64,000 bases of DNA from Martelella sp. NC20 (GTDB taxonomy: Bacteria; Pseudomonadota; Alphaproteobacteria; Rhizobiales; Rhizobiaceae), in contig NZ_CP054861.1 in NCBI RefSeq assembly GCF_013459645.1, positions 1,166,001 to 1,230,000 on the forward strand, read 5' to 3'. Under the pieces are notes generated by a model that saw only the letters and a program-made list of their open reading frames with translations, did not search any database and was not told the origin of the DNA. Below, piece by piece: positions 17,828 through 26,830 of the stretch. Each line of letters begins with the position of its first letter. Position 1 is the first letter of the stretch. A program made the position numbers and the translations under genes.

Positions 17828-18709
17828 TTAACCTTTAACGCTGCCGGCCATCAGGCCGCGTACGAAATAGCGTCCGGCGACGATGTAGACGAGCAATGTC
17901 GGCATCGCCGCCATGATCGCGCCGGCGAAATGGACGTTGTATTCCTTCACGCCGGTGGACGACTGGACGAGATTGTTGAGCGCCACCGTCATCGGTTGGC
18001 TGTTGAAATCGGAGAACGAGGCGCCGAACAGGAAGTCGTTCCAGATATTGGTGAACTGCCAGATGATGCAGACCACCGCGATCGGCCCGGAGGACGGCAG
18101 CAGTATGCGGCGGAAGATGGTGAAGAAGCCAGCGCCGTCGATCATCGCCGCACGCACCAGCTCGGTCGGGAACTGGGCGTAGTAATTGCGGAAATAGAGC
18201 GTCGAAAAGCCGATGCCATAGACCAGATGCACGAAGATCAGGCCGGGCACAGAGCCGGCGATGCCCATCAGCCCGAGAATGCGCGCCATCGGGATCAGCA
18301 CGATCTGGAACGGAATGAAGCAGGCGAACAGCAGCAGGCCGAAGATGATGTTGTGGCCGCGGAACGGCCATTTGGTCAGGACATAGCCGTTGAGCGCGCC
18401 GAGTATGGTGGAGATCGCGACCGCCGGAACCACCATCTGGATCGAGTTCCAGAAATAGGGCTTCAGGCCCGTCGCCTGCACGCCGATCTGGGCGGTCGAC
18501 CAGGCGCTTTTCCACGGCTCGAAGGTCAGCGCGTCGGGCAGGTTCATCATGCCCCCGGCCTGGATTTCGCGCAGCGGCTTGAGCGAGTTGACCAACATCA
18601 CGTAGAGCGGCAGCAGGTAATAGAGGCAGAAGATCAGGAGCACGGTATAGATGAAAAACCGCGCCGTGCGACCGGTCGAGACAACCTGGGTGGAAGCGTT
18701 GCTGCTCAT
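17828..18709 (-). CDS. Sugar ABC transporter permease (MalG/GtsC type)
   Basis: 293 residues, six predicted membrane segments, with the MalG-type EAA loop ELVRAAMIDGAGFFTIFRRILLP near residue 200 that docks to the ATPase. The ATG at 18709 overlaps the stop codon of the partner permease (ATGA), so the frame extending upstream to 18736 is not used. It forms the inner-membrane channel with the product of 18706. Carbohydrate uptake 1 (CUT1) family. Confidence 0.94.
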   Translation of the reverse strand: MSSNASTQVVSTGRTARFFIYTVLLIFCLYYLLPLYVMLVNSLKPLREIQAGGMMNLPDALTFEPWKSAWSTAQIGVQATGLKPYFWNSIQMVVPAVAISTILGALNGYVLTKWPFRGHNIIFGLLLFACFIPFQIVLIPMARILGLMGIAGSVPGLIFVHLVYGIGFSTLYFRNYYAQFPTELVRAAMIDGAGFFTIFRRILLPSSGPIAVVCIIWQFTNIWNDFLFGASFSDFNSQPMTVALNNLVQSSTGVKEYNVHFAGAIMAAMPTLLVYIVAGRYFVRGLMAGSVKG

Positions 18710-19608
18710 TGCGGCTTCTCCCTCAGTTCCGACCACAGATAGGGCACCATGATCGCCGCGACCGACATCAGCATGATCACGGCGGAAGCAGCACCTATGC
18801 CCATCTGGTTGCGGGTGAAGGTGTAGGAATACATGAAGGTCGCCGGAAGCTCGGTGGCGCGCCCCGGCCCGCCGCCGGTCAGCGCGATCACGAGGTCGTA
18901 GGATTTGATCGCCATATGGGCGAGCACCACGATCGCCGACATGAAGGCCGGACGAAGCTGCGGGATCACGATCCGGCGATAGAGCGCGAAGTTGGACGCG
19001 CCGTCGATCTGGGCGGCCTTCAGCACCTCGCCGTCAATGCCCCTGAGACCTGCGAGAAACATCGCCATGACGAAGCCGGAGGTCTGCCAGACGGCTGCGA
19101 TCACGATCGTGTAGATAGCCATCTGGTTGGACTTGATCCAGTTGAACTGGAAACTGGTCCAGCCCCAGGAATGCATCACCGCCTCAAGCCCGATGCCGGG
19201 GTCCAGGAACCATTTCCAGGCGGTGCCGGTGACGATGAAGGACAGCGCCATCGGGTAGAGATAGATCGAGCGGATGAAGCCCTCGGCGCGGATCTTCTGG
19301 TCGAGGAAAATCGCCAGCATCAGGCCGATGAAGCAGCAGAAGATGATGTAGAGCGAGCCGAAGATCGCGACGTTCTTGATCGCGATCGTCCAGGCGCGCA
19401 GCCTGAACAGGTTGATGTAGTTCTTCCAGCCGACGAGATCGAAGCTCGGCAGGATGCGGCTGTCGGTAAAGGAGAGATAGACCGTGAAGGCGATGAAGCC
19501 GTAAACGAATATCAGAACCATCGCGAGCGACGGACTGAGCACGATCTTCGGCAGGGCATCGCGTAGAAAATCCCCCGCTCTCCCGCTTCTTTGCGCGGAC
19601 GAAGCCAT
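18706..19608 (-). CDS. Sugar ABC transporter permease (MalF/GtsB type)
   Basis: 300 residues, six membrane segments, EAA loop EVLKAAQIDGASNFALYRRIVIP, and the conserved TGGGPGRATEL stretch before the last segments that marks MalF-like permeases. It heads the permease-permease-ATPase run. A 308-bp gap with a strong stem-loop and a family A repeat separates it from the binding-protein gene upstream, which probably lowers permease expression relative to the binding protein. Confidence 0.94.
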   Translation of the reverse strand: MASSAQRSGRAGDFLRDALPKIVLSPSLAMVLIFVYGFIAFTVYLSFTDSRILPSFDLVGWKNYINLFRLRAWTIAIKNVAIFGSLYIIFCCFIGLMLAIFLDQKIRAEGFIRSIYLYPMALSFIVTGTAWKWFLDPGIGLEAVMHSWGWTSFQFNWIKSNQMAIYTIVIAAVWQTSGFVMAMFLAGLRGIDGEVLKAAQIDGASNFALYRRIVIPQLRPAFMSAIVVLAHMAIKSYDLVIALTGGGPGRATELPATFMYSYTFTRNQMGIGAASAVIMLMSVAAIMVPYLWSELREKPQ

Positions 19609-19681
19609 TCAAACCCTCCGGATTGGCGAAAGCACCTTGGTTTCGCCGGTGTTGCTCGAAGTGGCGCAGCGTGCGCCAAAC

Positions 19682-19813
19682 AATCTCCCCCCTTGAGGGG
19701 GAGATGTCGCGAAAGCGACAGAGAGGGGTGAACCCTCACCGCGTATTCAGAATTGCGGGCTGGCGCTGAACCCCTCTCTGCCCTGCCGGGCATCTCCCCC
19801 CAAGGGGGAAGAT
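19682..19813. repeat. Intergenic palindromic repeat, family A, copy 3
   Basis: Begins AATCTCCCCCCTTGAGGGGG and ends with the inverted CCCCAAGGGGGAAGAT, with inner GTCGCGAAAGCGAC hairpin and CCCCTCTCTGCCCTGCCGGG arm. It lies inside an operon, between the sugar-binding-protein gene and the first permease gene, so it must be transcribed. Confidence 0.85.
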
Positions 19814-19872
19814 CGGCGCGTGGCGGGATCGTTGAACCCGACCAGTTCCGAATAAGGAGGAAACATCCGCCC

Positions 19873-19909
19873 GCCTTCCGGGCGAAACCCAAGGGTCCGC
19901 CCGGAAGGC
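19873..19909 (-). terminator. Strong stem-loop after the sugar-binding-protein gene
   Basis: A 12-bp perfect stem (GCCTTCCGGGCG/CGCCCGGAAGGC) encloses a smaller ACCC/GGGT stem and starts 7 bp past the stop codon. No T tract follows, so it is more likely a 3' mRNA-protecting hairpin or partial terminator. Such structures are common after the binding-protein genes of ABC operons. Confidence 0.6.
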
Positions 19910-19916
19910 TCAGCCA

Positions 19917-21173
19917 TCACTGCGCGATCTGAACCGCGGTCACCATTTCTTCCGTTGCCGTTGCGGAATCATACTCGCCGTTGAACTGGGCGGTGATCAC
20001 GTCGTACATCGCGTTCTTGACCGAGGCCGGGTTGGCGTGGCCGTGGGCCATGGAGCCGAACAGGTTGCCGGACGAGGCGGCAGCCGCCAGATCCTTCATG
20101 CCCTGCTTGCCGCAGGCATCGAAATCGGCGTCGGAAACATCCGTGCGCGCCGGAACCGAGCCCTTGACGACGTTGAAGGCCGACTGGAACTCGGGCGACA
20201 TGATCGCCTTGGCGAGCGCCACCTGCTGCGGGGTCGGCTGGTCGCCCTGGTTGAAGAAGGCGAACTGGTCGGAGTTGAAGGTCACCTGATCCTGCGTGCC
20301 GGGGAAGCGGAAGCACAGGAAGTCCTCGCCCGGCGTCAGGCCGGCCTTCAGGAATTCGCCCTTGGCCCAGTCGCCCATGAACTGGAAGGCGGCCTCATTG
20401 TTGATGACCATGGCCGATGCCAGGTTCCAGTCGCGGCCGGAGAAGTTGTCGTCGACATAGCCGCGCAGAACGGTCATGCGGTCGAACACTTCGGTCATCG
20501 TGTCGGAACCGAGTGCGTCGGGATCGAGGTCGATCATCGAGGCCTGGTAGAATTCCGGCCCACCGGTCGCCATTACCACGGCGTCGAAGATGGTCGCGTC
20601 CTGCCAGGGCTGGCCGCCATGGGCGATCGGCACCTTGCCGGCCGCTTTGACCTTGTCGAGGGCGGCGATCAGCTCATCCCAGGTCTGGGGCTGTTCGATG
20701 CCGAGTTCGTCGAGGATCGACTTGTTGGCCCATACCCAGTTGGTGGAGTGGACGTTGACCGGGGCTGCGACCCAGTTGCCGTCGTTCTTCGAGAACTTCT
20801 GCAGCGCCTCCGGGACCACTCCGTCCCAGTTTTCTTCAGCGGCGATGTCGTTCAGGTTGGCGAGCGCGCCTTCCTGAGCCCAGTCGGTGATGTCGAAGCC
20901 GAGCATCTGCACGGCGGCCGGCGGGTTGCCGGCGGTCACCCGGGCGCGCAGCACGGTCATGGCCTGTTCGCCGCCGCCGCCTGCAACCGGCATATCCTGC
21001 CAGCCGATGCCCTGATCCTGCAGGTTTTCCTTCAGCACGTTGAGCGCCGAGGCTTCACCGCCGGACGTCCACCAGTGCAGAACCTCCACATCCTCCGCCT
21101 TGACCGAAGTGGCCGAAGCCGAAGCCGCGACGATTGCGATGATCGCCGCACTCTTTCCAAAATTCAAACGCAT
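19917..21173 (-). CDS. Sugar ABC transporter substrate-binding protein (GtsA-like)
   Basis: 418 residues. The N-terminal signal peptide ([25 protein letters not shown]) leads into [18 protein letters not shown], and later [34 protein letters not shown] and SMAHGHANP match the glucose/mannose binding proteins of Pseudomonas (GtsA) and Thermus. It captures a sugar, probably an aldose, in the periplasm. The start at 21173 has AGGAGGAG upstream; a longer frame to 21275 runs back into the aldehyde dehydrogenase gene and is not used. It is the first gene of the transporter operon. Confidence 0.93.
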   Translation of the reverse strand: MRLNFGKSAAIIAIVAASASATSVKAEDVEVLHWWTSGGEASALNVLKENLQDQGIGWQDMPVAGGGGEQAMTVLRARVTAGNPPAAVQMLGFDITDWAQEGALANLNDIAAEENWDGVVPEALQKFSKNDGNWVAAPVNVHSTNWVWANKSILDELGIEQPQTWDELIAALDKVKAAGKVPIAHGGQPWQDATIFDAVVMATGGPEFYQASMIDLDPDALGSDTMTEVFDRMTVLRGYVDDNFSGRDWNLASAMVINNEAAFQFMGDWAKGEFLKAGLTPGEDFLCFRFPGTQDQVTFNSDQFAFFNQGDQPTPQQVALAKAIMSPEFQSAFNVVKGSVPARTDVSDADFDACGKQGMKDLAAAASSGNLFGSMAHGHANPASVKNAMYDVITAQFNGEYDSATATEEMVTAVQIAQ

Positions 21174-21271
21174 GAGGTCTCCTCCTTGCTGCGTTGTAAA
21201 TCCCGGCGGGGGAGCCAAGCTCCACGGGGCCCGGCCGGGAATCCTCCTCCAGTCCCCTCGAAGGGAACGGT

Positions 21272-22789
21272 TCACTCCACCCAGGGCGCCCGCGTGCGCC
21301 CGATGCGCATGGTCACGGTTTTCACCTCCAGGTATTCCTCAAGCCCATAGCGACCCAGCTCGCGGCCGAGGCCCGATTGCTTGACGCCGCCAAACGGCAG
21401 CTCGGAATATCCATCCATCCAGGTATTGGTCCACACTGTGCCGGCCTGTACGCGGCGGGCGAAGGCGAGGCAGGTTGTGATATCCCTGCTCCAGACGCCT
21501 GCGGAAAGCCCGTAGCTTGCGTCATTGGCCAGTTCGATTGCCTCCTCAATCGATTTAAAGGTCAGGACCGACAGCACTGGTCCGAAGACCTCCTCCCGTG
21601 CGATCGCCATACCAGAATGGATATTTGTAACAACTGTAGGCGCGTAGAAACGGCCTGACAAGCCCGGGACTTCGAGCGCGACGCCGCCGATCGGAATGTC
21701 GGCTCCGGCCTCGCGCGCGGCCTCCACATAGCTATCGATTTTTGCAAAATGCGCCTCGGAAATGATAGCCCCTACTTTAGTCTTAGGGTCGAGCGGGTCG
21801 CCGAACGCGACCTTTCTCGAAAGCGCCACCACCTTTTCGGTCAGCGCCTCGGCAATATCCTCGTGGACGATGATGCGCGAGCCGGAATTGCAACATTCGC
21901 CGGCGTTGAAGTAGACGCCGAAGACGATCGCATCGGCGGCATCGTCGAGATTGCAATCGGGAAACACCACCTGCGGGTTCTTGCCGCCGAGTTCGAGCGA
22001 GACCTTTTTCAGCGTGCCGGCGCTGGCGCGCACGATCGCCTTGCCGACGCCGGTTGATCCGGTGAACGACACCATGTCGACAAGCTCGCTCGTACACATC
22101 GTCGTGCCGACCGGATCGCCGTAGCCGAGAACGATGTTGACGACGCCATCGGGTATGCCGGCCTCGATCAGCAGTTCGCCGAGGATCACGGTCGAGGACG
22201 GCGTCATTTCGGATGGCTTGACGACGGCGGTGCAGCCGGCGGCAAGCGCATAGGGCAGCTTCTGCGAGACGATCAGGAACGGGAAATTCCACGGCGCGAT
22301 CAGGGCGGCGACGCCGACCGGTTCCTTCAGCACCACGCCCAGCATGTCGTCGCCGAGCGTGTTGTGGCTGTCGCCGGAGAGCGTGCGGGCAAGCGAGGCG
22401 GCATAGCGCCACAGGTCGGCGGCGCCCGCGATCTCGGCGCGCGCCTGGGCGATCGGCTTGCCGCTTTCCAGCGTGTCGCGCAGCGCGATGCGCTCCAGAT
22501 CGCGCTCGATCAGGTCGGCGACCTTCAGCAATACCGTGGCGCGATCCTTGCCGGAAAGGCGCGACCAGCGGCCGTCGTCGAAGGCGGCGCGGGCCGCCGC
22601 GATCGCGGCCTCGGTCTCGGCCGCGCCGCCCTTCGCCGCATTGGTGACGGTCACGAGATGGGCGGGCGACTGGCGCTCGAACGTCGCGCCATCGGCGGAG
22701 GCCTGCCACTCGCCGCCGATCAGGTGCCTTGCCTCGAAGACGGGCTCCTGAAGGGGGGTGCCGGCGGGAATGATGGTGAGATCGGTCAT
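21272..22789 (-). CDS. Aldehyde dehydrogenase (NAD(P)+), betaine-aldehyde-dehydrogenase-like
   Basis: 505 residues, full ALDH length. Seen: [20 protein letters not shown], the Rossmann GSTGVGKAI loop, general-base Glu in [10 protein letters not shown], catalytic Cys in [12 protein letters not shown], and the C-terminal [19 protein letters not shown]. It oxidises an aldehyde to the acid in the cytoplasm; the substrate is not evident. The start ATG at 22789 lies 2 bp after the enoyl-CoA hydratase stop, so the two are coupled. A continuous open frame upstream through the hydratase gene is a shadow and not a fusion. Confidence 0.93.
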   Translation of the reverse strand: MTDLTIIPAGTPLQEPVFEARHLIGGEWQASADGATFERQSPAHLVTVTNAAKGGAAETEAAIAAARAAFDDGRWSRLSGKDRATVLLKVADLIERDLERIALRDTLESGKPIAQARAEIAGAADLWRYAASLARTLSGDSHNTLGDDMLGVVLKEPVGVAALIAPWNFPFLIVSQKLPYALAAGCTAVVKPSEMTPSSTVILGELLIEAGIPDGVVNIVLGYGDPVGTTMCTSELVDMVSFTGSTGVGKAIVRASAGTLKKVSLELGGKNPQVVFPDCNLDDAADAIVFGVYFNAGECCNSGSRIIVHEDIAEALTEKVVALSRKVAFGDPLDPKTKVGAIISEAHFAKIDSYVEAAREAGADIPIGGVALEVPGLSGRFYAPTVVTNIHSGMAIAREEVFGPVLSVLTFKSIEEAIELANDASYGLSAGVWSRDITTCLAFARRVQAGTVWTNTWMDGYSELPFGGVKQSGLGRELGRYGLEEYLEVKTVTMRIGRTRAPWVE

Positions 22790-22791
22790 GC

Positions 22792-23559
22792 CTATCTGCC
22801 CTTGAATGCGGGTTTGCGTTTGGCGCGGAAGGCTGCAACGCCCTCGGCCTTGTCGGCGGAGGCGGCGATCATGCCGCTGCCGAGCGTTTCGATCATGGCG
22901 GCGGTATCCTCGCCGACACCGGCATGGATCATGTATTTGGCGATTTCGGTGGCATAGGCCGAGGCGGCGAGCGCGCCATCGGCGATATCGAAGGCGGCGG
23001 CCCGCGCATCCACGGCGATTTCGGCGGCGAAGCCGAGCGCAACGGCGCGCTCCGCATCGAGCCTGCGCCCGAACAGCGCCATTTCCTTGATCACGGGTTC
23101 CGGCAGAAGCCGCGCCACCCGCTGCGTCCCCGACCATCCCGGCACCATGCCGATTTTCGGTTCGGGCATCGCGATCGTGGCATTGGCGGTCATGACGCGG
23201 ATATCGCAGGCCGCCGCAAGCTCCAGCCCGCCGCCGAGCGTATGGCCGGAAAGCGCCGCGATCGTCGGCTTCGACAGCCGCGCCAGCCGGTCGAACCGGC
23301 GATGGCCGTCGCGCACCCAGTGGCGGGCGAATTCGGCAGGCGGCAGATCGCCCCAGGCCTGAATGTCCGCGCCCGCGCAAAAGGCGCGCTCGCCCTCGGC
23401 GGTGAGGATCACGAAGCGGATTTCGGGGTCGGCGTCGATCGCGTCGAGATGCGCCTCGAGCGCGGCCAGCATGTCCGGCGTGAAGGCGTTGAGTTTTGCC
23501 GGGTTGTCGAGCCTGAGTTCGGCAATGGCGTCGTGGCAGATGAGATGGAGGGCGCTCAT
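22792..23559 (-). CDS. Enoyl-CoA hydratase/isomerase (crotonase) family protein
   Basis: 255 residues, crotonase fold. The oxyanion-hole strands FCAGADIQAWGD and SGHTLGGGLELAAACD, and both catalytic Glu positions (GGGLELA and MPEPKIGMVPG), are present, so a hydratase reaction on a CoA thioester is plausible. It is the first gene of a pair with the aldehyde dehydrogenase. Together with the CoA-transferase upstream (23924) it implies that the pathway of this region passes through CoA-activated acids. A 364-bp gap filled with repeats separates it from that gene. Confidence 0.9.
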   Translation of the reverse strand: MSALHLICHDAIAELRLDNPAKLNAFTPDMLAALEAHLDAIDADPEIRFVILTAEGERAFCAGADIQAWGDLPPAEFARHWVRDGHRRFDRLARLSKPTIAALSGHTLGGGLELAAACDIRVMTANATIAMPEPKIGMVPGWSGTQRVARLLPEPVIKEMALFGRRLDAERAVALGFAAEIAVDARAAAFDIADGALAASAYATEIAKYMIHAGVGEDTAAMIETLGSGMIAASADKAEGVAAFRAKRKPAFKGR

Positions 23560-23590
23560 CGGGTGGACTCCTCAGGCATTTCTTTTCTTT

Positions 23591-23688
23591 CGTCACCCCG
23601 GCCTTGAGCCGGGGTCCAGGGCCCTACGACCGGAGCAGCAACGCCCGTGCAATCCGCCCTGGATGCCGGGTCAGGCCCGGCATGACGG
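23591..23688. repeat. Intergenic palindromic repeat, family B, copy 3
   Basis: Two-arm copy: CGTCACCCCGGCCTTGAGCC...GGGTCCAGGG and CCCTGGATGCCGGGTCAGGC...ATGACGGG. Same layout as the copy at 6169. It sits directly beside a family A element in the same gap. Confidence 0.75.
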
Positions 23689-23750
23689 GGGAGGGGAAGA
23701 AGTGGCGTGACGCCGGCGATCGCGCGCGGCGTCGCCAAGCCCGCCCATCG

Positions 23751-23886
23751 ATCTCTCCCCTTGAGGGAGAGATGTCGCGAAAGCGACAGAGAGGGGTGCA
23801 GCGTATCCGATCCGCTCTGAGTGCGTGGCTTGCGGTTCACCCCTCTCTGCCCCTGTCGGGGCATCTCCCCCTCAAGGGGGGAGATT
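23751..23886. repeat. Intergenic palindromic repeat, family A, copy 4
   Basis: Begins ATCTCTCCCCTTGAGGGAGA, ends CCCCCTCAAGGGGGGAGATT, with inner GTCGCGAAAGCGAC and CCCCTGTCGGGG hairpins. The internal part (GTGCAGCG...TTGCGGTTCAC) is shared with copy 5 at 37884, so these two are the closest pair. Together with the B element it fills the 364-bp gap between the CoA-transferase and hydratase genes. Confidence 0.85.
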
Positions 23887-23923
23887 GTTTGGAGGAGAGG
23901 CTTCACGAAAATATCTGCAACCA

Positions 23924-25504
23924 TCACAGCACCAGCCCCATCGGTTTTTCCCCAAGCAGCGACAGCGGCATCGTCGTGGCGTTTTCGGCCACCCGCACCC
24001 GTCCGCCCGAAGCGGCCACGATGTCGCGGTCCGGATCGATGCCCGGCATGATCTCGGTGGCGACGAGGCCGTCATCGGTGATCCGCATGACGCAGCGTTC
24101 GGTGACGTAGAGCACGTCCTGGCCGGTTTCGCGCGCCCGGCGGCCCGAGAAGGTGACGTGCTCGACGTCATCGACCATCTTGGAGAATTTGCCGGGCTTT
24201 TCGACTTTCAGGCCGTCGGCGGAGAGGACAAATGTCGCCGCGGCCTCGAAAAGCCCGGCAAAAACGATCTTGCGGGCGTTTGCGGTGATATCGACGAAGC
24301 CGCCGCAACCGGCGGTCAGATAAGGCTTCTTGCCGAGCTTGGAGACGTTGACATTGCCTTGCCGGTCGACCTCGAGGAAGGACAGGAAGGTGACGTCGAA
24401 GCCGCCGCCCTGGAAATAGGTGAACTGGTTGGGCGAGGGCATGTAGGCATCGGCATTGGAGGCGCAGCCGAAGGCGAATCCGGTCAGCGGCATGCCGCCG
24501 ACGGCGCCCTGCTCGATCGCCCATGTCACCTTGCCGGCATGGCCTTCCTCCAGCAGGATGCGCGGCACCATGGCGCAGATGCCGAAGCCGAGATTGGCGG
24601 TCTGGCCGGCGACAAGCTCCATCGCGGCGCGCCGGGCGATCACTTTCTCGACACCGTGTTCGGCCAACGCGAAATCCTCCATGGGATGGATGATTTCGCC
24701 GGAGATCGCCGGGTCGTAGAAGGTTTCGGTGGTCTGGTACTGGCCGGGATCGACGACGATGAAGTCGATCAGGTGGCCGGGAACCCGCACGTCATGCGGA
24801 CGCAGCGTTCCCGCTGCCGTCACCCTTTTGACCTGGGCAATCACGATGCCGCGATTGTTGCGGGCGGCGATCGCCTGATCGAGACCGCCGAGATAGGCGC
24901 CCTCGTGCTCATAGGTGAGGTTGCCGTGCTCATCCGCCGTGGTGGCGCGCAGGATGGTGACGTCGGGCGCGAAATTTTCAAAATGCAGCCAGGTGTCGCC
25001 GGCAAACTCGACGCGGGAGACGATCGGCCGGGCAGCCGCCCTGTCGTTCATCGCGCAGCCCTGCCGCTCGGGATCGACGAAGGTGTCGAGCCCGACGCGG
25101 GTCAGCACGCCCGGCCGCCTTGCGGCGACATCGCGGGTCATGTCGAACAATATGCCGGAGGGCACGTTATAGGCGGCGACCCGGTTCTCGACGATCATCT
25201 TCCAGATTTCCGGCATCGGCAGCGACGAGGCGCCGCTCGGATAGGAACCGGCGATCACGGTGTCGAGCAATCCGTCGCGGGCGATATGGTCGATGCCCTT
25301 GATGCCGTACATATCACCGGCGGCAATCGGGTGGATCGTGGTCAGCCTGCGCGGATGGCCGGTTGCCTCGAAACGCGCGCCTAGCGCCTCCAGCACCTTG
25401 TCCGGGCAGCCGAGGCCCGAGGACGAGGAGACCGAGACGACGGCGCTGTCGGCAATGTGGCTGACGGCGGCCTCGGCGGTGACGATCTTGCCCGGCATGC
25501 TCAA
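23924..25504 (-). CDS. Acyl-CoA:acetate/3-ketoacid CoA-transferase (YdiF/propionate-CoA-transferase type)
   Basis: 526 residues, alpha and beta halves fused in one chain as in YdiF and Pct. The N-terminal half contains SSSGLGCPDKVLEALGARF and the Rossmann-like ligand loop; the C-terminal half has EQGAVGGMPLTGFAFG, whose first Glu is the covalent catalytic residue. It moves CoA between carboxylic acids. It starts at an ATG overlapping the stop of the Gfo/Idh gene (ATGA), so the two are coupled. Its presence in a sugar-oxidation region is unusual and suggests that an acid product is activated before the crotonase step. Confidence 0.92.
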   Translation of the reverse strand: MSMPGKIVTAEAAVSHIADSAVVSVSSSSGLGCPDKVLEALGARFEATGHPRRLTTIHPIAAGDMYGIKGIDHIARDGLLDTVIAGSYPSGASSLPMPEIWKMIVENRVAAYNVPSGILFDMTRDVAARRPGVLTRVGLDTFVDPERQGCAMNDRAAARPIVSRVEFAGDTWLHFENFAPDVTILRATTADEHGNLTYEHEGAYLGGLDQAIAARNNRGIVIAQVKRVTAAGTLRPHDVRVPGHLIDFIVVDPGQYQTTETFYDPAISGEIIHPMEDFALAEHGVEKVIARRAAMELVAGQTANLGFGICAMVPRILLEEGHAGKVTWAIEQGAVGGMPLTGFAFGCASNADAYMPSPNQFTYFQGGGFDVTFLSFLEVDRQGNVNVSKLGKKPYLTAGCGGFVDITANARKIVFAGLFEAAATFVLSADGLKVEKPGKFSKMVDDVEHVTFSGRRARETGQDVLYVTERCVMRITDDGLVATEIMPGIDPDRDIVAASGGRVRVAENATTMPLSLLGEKPMGLVL

Positions 25505-26502
25505 TATCCTTCGTAATCGACGTCGATGGCCCGGCCTTCGCGGGCCGATTGGCGCACGGCCATGGCGATGGCGAGCGATTTCACGCCGTCGATCCCGTCC
25601 GCAGCCGGGCGGCCCTCGCCGGAAACGGCGCGGTTGAAGGCGGCGATCGCGTATTCGTAGAGGTTATAGCTTTCATAGGGCACATCGGCTTCGCCCTCGG
25701 CCGTTACCAGCGTGATCGTCCCGGTCGGAAGCTGGGTCATGACGTTGCGGGCGAAGATCGAGCCTTCCGTGCCATGGATTTCAAGGCCGGAGCCTGCGAA
25801 CGGGTGGGTGAAACTCTCATGGCTCTGCACCATCACGCCCGAGGGCATGGTCCAGACCGACATCACGCTGTCCTCGACGCCCTGGCCGAGGCCGGAGCTG
25901 ACGGCCTGCGCCACCACCCGCTTTGGGTCCTCGTCGAGATAGAAGCGCACGGTATCGGCATCATGCACCGTGATATCGGGGATCACGCCGCCGCCGGCGG
26001 CCGGATTGTCGAGCCGCCAGCCGCGCAGGTGCTCCGGCAGCAGGACGGCATGGAAAACCCGCATCGACAGCACCTTGCCGATCCGGCCCCCGGCGATCAG
26101 CGCCTTGGCGGCGCGGTGGGCGCCGGAGCAGCGCAGATGGTGATTGGTGGCAAACACAAGGCCGGCCTTGCGCGCGGCGTCCACCATACGCCTGGCATCG
26201 GCAACGCTCATCGCCAGCGGCTTTTCGCACAGCACATGCTTGCCGGCGGCGATGGCGGCCAACGCCTGGTCGCGATGTTTTTCGTTGGTGGTCGAGATAT
26301 AGACTGCATCGATCTCCGGACGCGCCAGAAGAACGGCAAGTTCGGTATCGGCGTTCGGGATCGCATGACGGGCGGCGTATGCGTCGGCGCGTTCGCGGCT
26401 CGATGACAGCACTGCGCTGATCGCATTGTCTTTCTGCGCCCTGATGGCCCCGATGACATGTTCCGCCGCAATCGTGCTGGCGCCGATCAACCCCCATCGC
26501 AT
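25501..26502 (-). CDS. Gfo/Idh/MocA-family NAD(P)-dependent oxidoreductase
   Basis: 333 residues: an N-terminal Rossmann domain (MRWGLIGASTIAAEHVIGAI) with the family block CEKPLAMSVADARRMVDAA (Lys-Pro of the EKP motif near residue 95) and a C-terminal mixed-sheet substrate domain. The start at 26502 has GGAGG 7 nt upstream; an ATG 6 nt earlier would sit too close. Such enzymes oxidise sugars, inositols or their derivatives at a ring hydroxyl. It is the first gene of the minus-strand run and lies right behind a promoter with a LacI-type operator, so it is probably LacI-controlled. Confidence 0.9.
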   Translation of the reverse strand: MRWGLIGASTIAAEHVIGAIRAQKDNAISAVLSSSRERADAYAARHAIPNADTELAVLLARPEIDAVYISTTNEKHRDQALAAIAAGKHVLCEKPLAMSVADARRMVDAARKAGLVFATNHHLRCSGAHRAAKALIAGGRIGKVLSMRVFHAVLLPEHLRGWRLDNPAAGGGVIPDITVHDADTVRFYLDEDPKRVVAQAVSSGLGQGVEDSVMSVWTMPSGVMVQSHESFTHPFAGSGLEIHGTEGSIFARNVMTQLPTGTITLVTAEGEADVPYESYNLYEYAIAAFNRAVSGEGRPAADGIDGVKSLAIAMAVRQSAREGRAIDVDYEGY

Positions 26503-26517
26503 GGCCATTCCTCCCGA

Positions 26518-26533
26518 TTTGGCACGTTCCAAA
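26518..26533 (-). promoter_or_regulatory. LacI-type operator before the Gfo/Idh gene
   Basis: TTTGGAACGTGCCAAA (minus strand) is a 16-bp palindrome with one mismatched pair, matching the site at 14327 at 13 of 16 positions. It lies 9 nt past a candidate -10 box and 15 bp before the start codon, where a bound repressor would block initiation. Confidence 0.7.
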
Positions 26534-26542
26534 TTTTTCTGA

Positions 26543-26571
26543 TGTTTATGACATCGGTTGCGCTCAGTCAA
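26543..26571 (-). promoter_or_regulatory. Candidate sigma-70 promoter of the Gfo/Idh operon
   Basis: Minus strand: TTGACT at 26571-26566, a 17-bp spacer, then TAAACA at 26548-26543. The -35 is strong, the -10 only fair. The LacI-type palindrome directly downstream would overlap the transcription start. The 328-bp gap 26503-26830 also holds a 5' hairpin of the next operon and otherwise nothing recognised. Confidence 0.5.
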
Positions 26572-26774
26572 TCCGCGCCCGAAAATTTAGTATAATTTGG
26601 GATAAGCGGCCCAAGCGACTGCGCGCGGTTGCCCCGACCTTCCGCTTGGACTACCTGAAAGGCGGGGAAGCCGTGTCAGGCGGGACGAGGTCACGCAAGC
26701 GCTGTTCATATTGTGCGACTACGGGTAAGTTTTGTTGAGCGCATAAGGTGCGACGATCTGTTATGAGGTAGGGG

Positions 26775-26798
26775 ATGCTTTTGTGGCGGCAAAAGCAT
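26775..26798 (+). promoter_or_regulatory. Hairpin in the 5' leader of the glycan module
   Basis: ATGCTTTTG / CAAAAGCAT form a perfect 9-bp stem with the loop TGGCGG, ending 32 bp before the GTG start of the nucleotidyltransferase. No T tract follows, so it is not a standard terminator. It may stabilise the leader or act as a control element; GGCGG in the loop recalls, but does not match, the RfaH ops element. Confidence 0.4.
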
Positions 26799-26830
26799 AT
26801 GCGGCAGACAAAGCCGGCAGGGATGATTAA

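Noticed and set aside
21272..23596. Possible hydratase-aldehyde dehydrogenase fusion, because the frame is open across both genes
   Set aside because: The upstream part is out of frame with the true hydratase reading and is Arg-rich nonsense; each gene has its own start and stop 2 bp apart.
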